Positions 56,158 through 60,830 of a stretch of DNA of 60,830 nucleotides are shown piece after piece. A program made the position numbers and the translations under genes. The DNA is taken from IMG/VR virus record IMGVR_UViG_3300042503_000802, positions 1 to 60,830 of that record; one strand, written 5' to 3'. The DNA is from a virus. Under the pieces are notes generated by a model, which made no database searches, was not told the origin of the DNA, and was given only the letters and a program-made list of their open reading frames with translations. Position 1 is the stretch's first letter. Every line of letters begins with the position of its first letter.

Positions 56158-59085
56158 TTATTTTCTATTATCAATATAGATAATTATTTCGTCATACCAT
56201 TCAAGAAATCTTTCGGTCCACAATTCCCATTTGATATCAATATTATCAACAGAGAATATTTGGTAATTATCAAAGTTAGGTAATACATTATCTCTAAAAT
56301 GTCTGAATTTTTCTCTACTTTCATCCGTTCTTAAGTGCCACTCACCTGAAATCTTTTTAACATTATTCTTAATGAATTCAACGTTTTCATCTCTAAAGAT
56401 TTCATATTCACCACTTTCACAATCTGTTTTTAAGAAATCAATTTTTTCAATTCCATAAAGATCCAATAGTTTTTTAAAATTTATAGATTCCATATGTGTT
56501 TCCCCACCAAAAAGTTCATTAGATTCAACAATCCCGTTTGTAAAACCAATACCTTTATTTATTTGTGTTACAGGATAACCTAAGGTGTTTTTAACTAAAG
56601 TTTTAAATTCGGAGGTACTTGGTTCAATACAGAATACGTGCTTTGGTTTTTTATGTAAAATTGATTTTGTAAAAGGACCAACACTTGATCCAATATCAAA
56701 TACAATATCACCTTCCTCAACCTCAAAAAATCTTTCATAAACCTTATCAATAAAAATTTCATTGTACATAACTTCTTTATGATATTGGGCATTAATGATA
56801 TCTGTATTCATCCAACCCCAATCAAAAACAGGAAGATTTTCTTTTTTAAGAATTTTATTTATTTCAGAAATAACCATTTGAGATGTAATTTGTTTTGTAC
56901 ATTCAAACATTCTATTGGTACCTTTATGTAATGGACACCAATTCCAATCTCCCGCATCTAATTTTTCCGAATTAAAACATCCGTGACAAACATTTTCATT
57001 AATAACTCTATATGTGTCTAAAGTTGTTTCTGCCCATTTCTCACTAAATCCTGATATTAAAACTATCGGTAATTCACAAGCCCACGCTAACCAAGATAAC
57101 CCTGATCCCAAACCAATAAAGAATTCGCAAGTAACAAGATCATTAATTACTTTTTGTAGGTCACCCCCTTCAAAAATAGTTACTCCTTTTGGGTAATGGT
57201 TATTCATATACCCATCCCCCTCTTTAGAATAAATCATACATTCGTATCCTAAATTTATAAGATAATCAATAACTTCTTGCCATCCATTTGGGTTATTCCA
57301 ATATTTTGACTGCGCCGTTGAGTGAAATCCAATACCGACTTTTTTCTTTTTTGGAACATTTGGTAATTTAAGTTTTGGTTTTATCTCATTATATTCAAGA
57401 CCTAATATATCTGTTGCGGTTTTTTGTAATGGTTGTTTTTTATAATCATTTGGTGTCATATTATAATTTACGGAACCATCTTCATTATAGAACCACCCTA
57501 TTCTATATTGGGCATGAATATTCATAACAACATTTCCCGGATCAACAAATTCAATATTTGGATATTGATCAACAAATAGTTGGTTCATAAATGTCGAGAC
57601 AATTAATTCGCATTTATGTTTTAATCTAAATTCCTCAACATAAGGAATCCAAGCCATTGTATCCCCTAATGATTTTGATCCGAACGATATATAAACTCTT
57701 TTTCCTTCTAAGTTAATTTTATTTTCATAAATCAATTCATCATTTTCCCACACCTCTGTTCTCCAATCTGTATAATATTCTCTATTTAATTTAATCCAAC
57801 TATTAATTGATAACGTATTACTATAAATAAGATTGTCATCACCATCAAACATTTTAATTAAAAACTTATTTTCACTTTGACCTCTAAATTCAAAAAATGG
57901 TTGACACACATAATGTTGTGTATAAATGTAATCATTTTTAATTGGTTCGTTATGTCTTATTTGTTCATTTAGAACAATACGATACATTGACAAAAGGTTA
58001 TCACCAAAATCAGTATCGTTTGGTATGTCATATGTGTGTTCATTATTAATAAGTTTAACTAATTGTTTTGAAATGTCTTCGATCTCACCACTAATTGGTT
58101 TAATGTATTTATCAAACATTCCCATATATTGTGGTAGATTTCTTGTTAATATTTTCATACCATAGTTAATAGATTCTCTAATAACCAAAGGATTACATTC
58201 CCAAGTTGAATTAAACATTAAAACATCGGAGGCTTGCATAAATTTATCAACATCATTTCTTTCACCCCATACTTTAACATTTGATGGTAAGTTCTTCATA
58301 ATCGGACCCCAATAGTCCTCAAAGTTTGGTGCTTGATTTCCAATAAAATGGAATTGAATATCAGGATTAGATTCAACCAAAGTTCTTGCGACCTCAACAC
58401 CCTCACCTTGATTTTTACCACTTGTCCATAATCCCACATTTAATACGTGAGTTTTAAACATATCCAAACCAAGTTCTTCTCTAACTTTTATTTTATGTAT
58501 AAGAGGTAATTGTTTGAAATCACCATAGATTTCATTTTCCGCTAAGATAGGTGTTACTTTGTTTTCATATGGATATGTTGATAGAAATTTCATTGGGGGG
58601 GTATCTTTAAAAGAAACCTCCATATGATATGGTGTTACAAGAGAATAAGCGTCAGGATGTAATTTTTTATCTGATAGTGGGTTAAACCAAATATTATGAC
58701 ACGTCTCAATAATTCTCCAAGTTCTATCGTTAGAGTAAATTTGGTTTAGTAGATCAATTGGAACTTTATTAAACGATTCAAATCCATCAATCATTTCTTC
58801 TGAATGAAGAATATCAATCTTATTGTTTTTTAAGATGTCAATCAACATATTTTTTTTGTCAACCTCATCAGTTCCGCCTAACGTGAAGAAGTGATTATTT
58901 CCTAATAATTTTATAATTTGATCTCTTTGTACAACATATGTTGAACTGAATTGAGAGTATTCAACTAAAAATATCTCAATCTGATCTTTATATTCTTGTA
59001 ATGATTGAATTCTTTTTAAGACGAATTGAGGCATACCCCCTGTTGATAGGTGGGGTGTTAAGTATAATAATTTAATCTTTTCCAT
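56158..59085 (-). CDS. Three-domain enzyme: GT-B, TibC/BAHT-like O-heptosyltransferase, FkbM-like methyltransferase
   Basis: A 975-residue protein. Residues about 1-385 are a GT4-like domain (LLYLTPHLSTGGMPQFVLKR, NVGLWTSGKNQGEGVEVA, FNSTWECNPLVIRESINYGM). Residues about 455-760 match the autotransporter O-heptosyltransferase (TibC/AAH) family: VYISFGSKSLGDTMAWIPYV, FHSTAQSKYWNNPNGWQEV, FFIGLGSGLSWLAWACELP, and a four-Cys site CHGC...GDWNWCP...FECTK (Cys700, 703, 717, 729) that binds iron in TibC. Residues about 780-975 are FkbM-like (VFDIGSSVGPF, DFLKTDCESGEYEIF). ATG 59085 is preferred over a TTG seven codons upstream. TibC-type enzymes put heptose on Ser of adhesins. The gene lies between fibre genes, so these are likely substrates, by inference. 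Confidence 0.85.
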   Translation of the reverse strand: MEKIKLLYLTPHLSTGGMPQFVLKRIQSLQEYKDQIEIFLVEYSQFSSTYVVQRDQIIKLLGNNHFFTLGGTDEVDKKNMLIDILKNNKIDILHSEEMIDGFESFNKVPIDLLNQIYSNDRTWRIIETCHNIWFNPLSDKKLHPDAYSLVTPYHMEVSFKDTPPMKFLSTYPYENKVTPILAENEIYGDFKQLPLIHKIKVREELGLDMFKTHVLNVGLWTSGKNQGEGVEVARTLVESNPDIQFHFIGNQAPNFEDYWGPIMKNLPSNVKVWGERNDVDKFMQASDVLMFNSTWECNPLVIRESINYGMKILTRNLPQYMGMFDKYIKPISGEIEDISKQLVKLINNEHTYDIPNDTDFGDNLLSMYRIVLNEQIRHNEPIKNDYIYTQHYVCQPFFEFRGQSENKFLIKMFDGDDNLIYSNTLSINSWIKLNREYYTDWRTEVWENDELIYENKINLEGKRVYISFGSKSLGDTMAWIPYVEEFRLKHKCELIVSTFMNQLFVDQYPNIEFVDPGNVVMNIHAQYRIGWFYNEDGSVNYNMTPNDYKKQPLQKTATDILGLEYNEIKPKLKLPNVPKKKKVGIGFHSTAQSKYWNNPNGWQEVIDYLINLGYECMIYSKEGDGYMNNHYPKGVTIFEGGDLQKVINDLVTCEFFIGLGSGLSWLAWACELPIVLISGFSEKWAETTLDTYRVINENVCHGCFNSEKLDAGDWNWCPLHKGTNRMFECTKQITSQMVISEINKILKKENLPVFDWGWMNTDIINAQYHKEVMYNEIFIDKVYERFFEVEEGDIVFDIGSSVGPFTKSILHKKPKHVFCIEPSTSEFKTLVKNTLGYPVTQINKGIGFTNGIVESNELFGGETHMESINFKKLLDLYGIEKIDFLKTDCESGEYEIFRDENVEFIKNNVKKISGEWHLRTDESREKFRHFRDNVLPNFDNYQIFSVDNIDIKWELWTERFLEWYDEIIIYIDNRK

Positions 59086-59121
59086 ATCGTTAAAAATAAC
59101 AACCAAGTTTAAAAGTTAAAG

Positions 59122-59128
59122 TATTTAT
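59122..59128 (+). promoter_or_regulatory. Putative late promoter -10 element (TATTTAT)
   Basis: TATTTAT starts 21 bases before the ATG at 59143, in the 57-base gap between divergent genes. Confidence 0.55.
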
Positions 59129-59142
59129 AAAATAAAGATTAA

Positions 59143-60830
59143 ATGCCAAATTCAATAAAATATAGTGCGACGGCCCAAACATTGGCTCTTAAAAAGGGTG
59201 ACTTTTGGATTGGTACGAATGATGTAGGAAAAGGACCTACAAGTACCTCAGGTTATTGGAATGGTATCTCACCTCCTCGTGGTGGATATACAATATATCT
59301 TAATAAGACATCCAATGGTCCATCAATATATGTACCATCGAACGACACTCAATTAATTGATTTAACTAACAAAATTGCAGGTACAAATTATACAACAGCG
59401 AATGAATGTTTAAATTATTATATTACTCAAACAGATAAATTCTTACTAGATAAAGATTATGATGCGGTTATCACTAATGGATTAGTATATTTAGTCGACA
59501 GTAGTTGTGTTTCATCATACCCTAAAAATGGATCCACACTTTACCCATTAATGAATAGTGGTAGTGTTGGAAATGGTACTTTGTCTAATGGTACGTCTTG
59601 GAATAGTACCACGGGGACATTTTCTTTTGATGGTACAGATGATTTAATTTCAATTGCGAACTCCAATAATTTTAATAATATAACTTGGTCCGCGGGTATA
59701 ACAATTGCGGTTTGGTATAAGATAGATGCTCTTACAGATTTTAATAGTCAATTTAGGTGTATGATTGGAGTTGCGGGATCTGGTAGAAGTTTTAATTTTT
59801 ATTTATATAGTCCAACAAATAACCCATCACAATTATATTATCATTTTAGTTCTAATTATGCCGGTGGAGTATCTAATGCCGTAACTGTAAGTACCACAAG
59901 ATATCATTTAGGGGTTATAACAATTACCCCCCAAGCTCAAATATATTATCACGATGCAATATCAGCAGGATCTTTTGCTGGAGGAACTCCATATTATGAT
60001 ACTAATGGAGGTACTCAGTATTTAGGTAGAGGTGATAATATGTGGAAAGGTAACATATATAGATGGGCAATTTACAACCGAGCTTTATCTCAAACAGAAA
60101 TCACACGAACATTAAGAAATAGTGGGCCATCATTTTTCAATACTTGTAAAACTTGTAAAGATATTATAGACACATTTCCACAACTTGCGGGATATGACGG
60201 ATTGTATTGGGTTTATCCTGGTGGACCGACCTCATCACCATATCAAGTTCATTGTGATATGACAACTGATGGTGGAGGGTGGACGCTAATCGCTAGAAGT
60301 GCCCCATCAGTAAACTTAGATGGTGAAAACTGGGGTTGGAAAGGTGGTACGGTAGGTAATATAAATGATTTTTCTAAGGCATATCAATTAGGATGGGGAG
60401 AAATATGGGACGGAAATGCAACGTTTACCTCTTTCATTTTTGGTAACCAAAGAACTAACGTGGATAATAGTTGGGGTCCGTTTATTTATAAAGTATCTTC
60501 CATAAACTACTCAACATTTTTTGGTTCCGATACTCAACAATCATACACTAATTCCACAATAAAAAGTAACACTGCTGTTTACGGTACAACGGATTATCCA
60601 GGTATGCAAGGGGCAGTTGGATATACAACAACAGGTACAAATAATAATATTTACTATATGAGAGATTGTTGTGGTTATGCAGGGTATGGAGGAGGATGGG
60701 GTGGAATGGCTACTGTTTATTGTGGTGCCGCCTTTTATTATTCAGGTGCTTGGTGTGGTGGAGAAACAACAACCGGTGGAGTGTATGACTTTGGAACATA
60801 TGTCTCAAACGGATTAACTTATGGGGGAAC
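59143..60830 (+). CDS. Adhesin with LamG-like and fibrinogen-like domains (partial, runs off the window)
   Basis: The frame is open from ATG 59143 to the last base (562 codons, no stop). After an N-terminal part (MPNSIKYSATAQTLALKKGD), residues about 105-325 form a LamG-like domain (GTFSFDGTDDLISIANSNN, ITIAVWYKIDALTD, WKGNIYRWAIYNRALSQTEI). Residues about 330-562 resemble a fibrinogen-related domain: TCKDIIDTFPQLAGYDGLYW, VYPGGP, VHCDMTTDGGGWTLIARS, and a later GYAGYGGGWGGM segment. Both domain types bind glycans. It is likely a receptor-binding protein. The ATG follows a TATTTAT element. Confidence 0.8.
   Translation, partial: MPNSIKYSATAQTLALKKGDFWIGTNDVGKGPTSTSGYWNGISPPRGGYTIYLNKTSNGPSIYVPSNDTQLIDLTNKIAGTNYTTANECLNYYITQTDKFLLDKDYDAVITNGLVYLVDSSCVSSYPKNGSTLYPLMNSGSVGNGTLSNGTSWNSTTGTFSFDGTDDLISIANSNNFNNITWSAGITIAVWYKIDALTDFNSQFRCMIGVAGSGRSFNFYLYSPTNNPSQLYYHFSSNYAGGVSNAVTVSTTRYHLGVITITPQAQIYYHDAISAGSFAGGTPYYDTNGGTQYLGRGDNMWKGNIYRWAIYNRALSQTEITRTLRNSGPSFFNTCKTCKDIIDTFPQLAGYDGLYWVYPGGPTSSPYQVHCDMTTDGGGWTLIARSAPSVNLDGENWGWKGGTVGNINDFSKAYQLGWGEIWDGNATFTSFIFGNQRTNVDNSWGPFIYKVSSINYSTFFGSDTQQSYTNSTIKSNTAVYGTTDYPGMQGAVGYTTTGTNNNIYYMRDCCGYAGYGGGWGGMATVYCGAAFYYSGAWCGGETTTGGVYDFGTYVSNGLTYGG

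Noticed and set aside
1-60830. tRNA genes, integrase, insertion sequences and att-like repeats
   Set aside because: None could be recognised by eye; tRNA genes in particular could be missed without a search, but no gap is long enough to hold several.

Overview
The window is a 60.8 kb, A+T-rich stretch of a large T4-like tailed phage (myovirus type) that probably infects a Bacteroidetes host, most likely an aquatic flavobacterium-like one. The T4 link rests on portal (gp20), prohead protease (gp21), scaffold and major capsid protein (gp23) in T4 order, plus an OB-fold baseplate protein (gp5-like) and a late sigma factor (gp55-like). The host guess is inference. It rests on A-rich leaders without Shine-Dalgarno sequences, a Bacteroidetes-like ribosomal protein bS21, and a DUF4494-like small protein. 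No tRNA, CRISPR array, insertion sequence or integrase was seen. Genes are packed so tightly that no gap exceeds about 140 bases.

Layout. 1-9157 (mostly +): head module with the end of a Thr/Pro-tailed protein, portal, a core-like protein, a convergent bS21 gene, protease, a DUF4494-like protein, scaffold, major capsid protein and a prohead-type protein with a Cys/Lys-rich tail. 9131-15940 (-): virion and baseplate genes. 15961-20214 (-): late sigma factor, two glycosyltransferases, a HAD-like protein and PhoH. 20228-32621 (-): a compact sugar operon with Gmd, a ColD-like 3-dehydratase, a reductase/epimerase, GT10, GT11 and GT23-like fucosyltransferases, an aminotransferase plus acetyltransferase pair, several GT2/GT25/GT-B enzymes, and an embedded dUTPase and exonuclease. 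32736-35694 (-): five virion-type genes, one with a WYL-like domain. 35745-56122 (+): giant adhesins and fibres, including Thr/Pro-stalked proteins and a 3723-residue collagen-like protein. 56158-59085 (-): a three-part enzyme (GT-B, TibC/BAHT-like O-heptosyltransferase, FkbM-like methyltransferase). 59143-end (+): a partial adhesin with LamG-like and fibrinogen-like domains.

How it may work together. A sequence TATTTAT lies 11-30 bases upstream of thirteen start codons, in the sense direction on both strands, mainly before late (virion) genes. It is probably the -10 element read by the gp55-like sigma factor and would give very short leaders suited to a host that does not use Shine-Dalgarno pairing. 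Several proteins carry an N-terminal amphipathic segment ending in (I/L)xE, as does the capsid protein, which suggests capsid targeting and cleavage by the phage protease. The most novel element is the large nucleotide-sugar and glycosyltransferase set beside huge Thr/Ser/Asn-rich fibres. It can be read as a phage-encoded system that makes deoxysugars (GDP-colitose, GDP-fucose or N-acetylperosamine type) and decorates either the phage's own fibres or the host surface.
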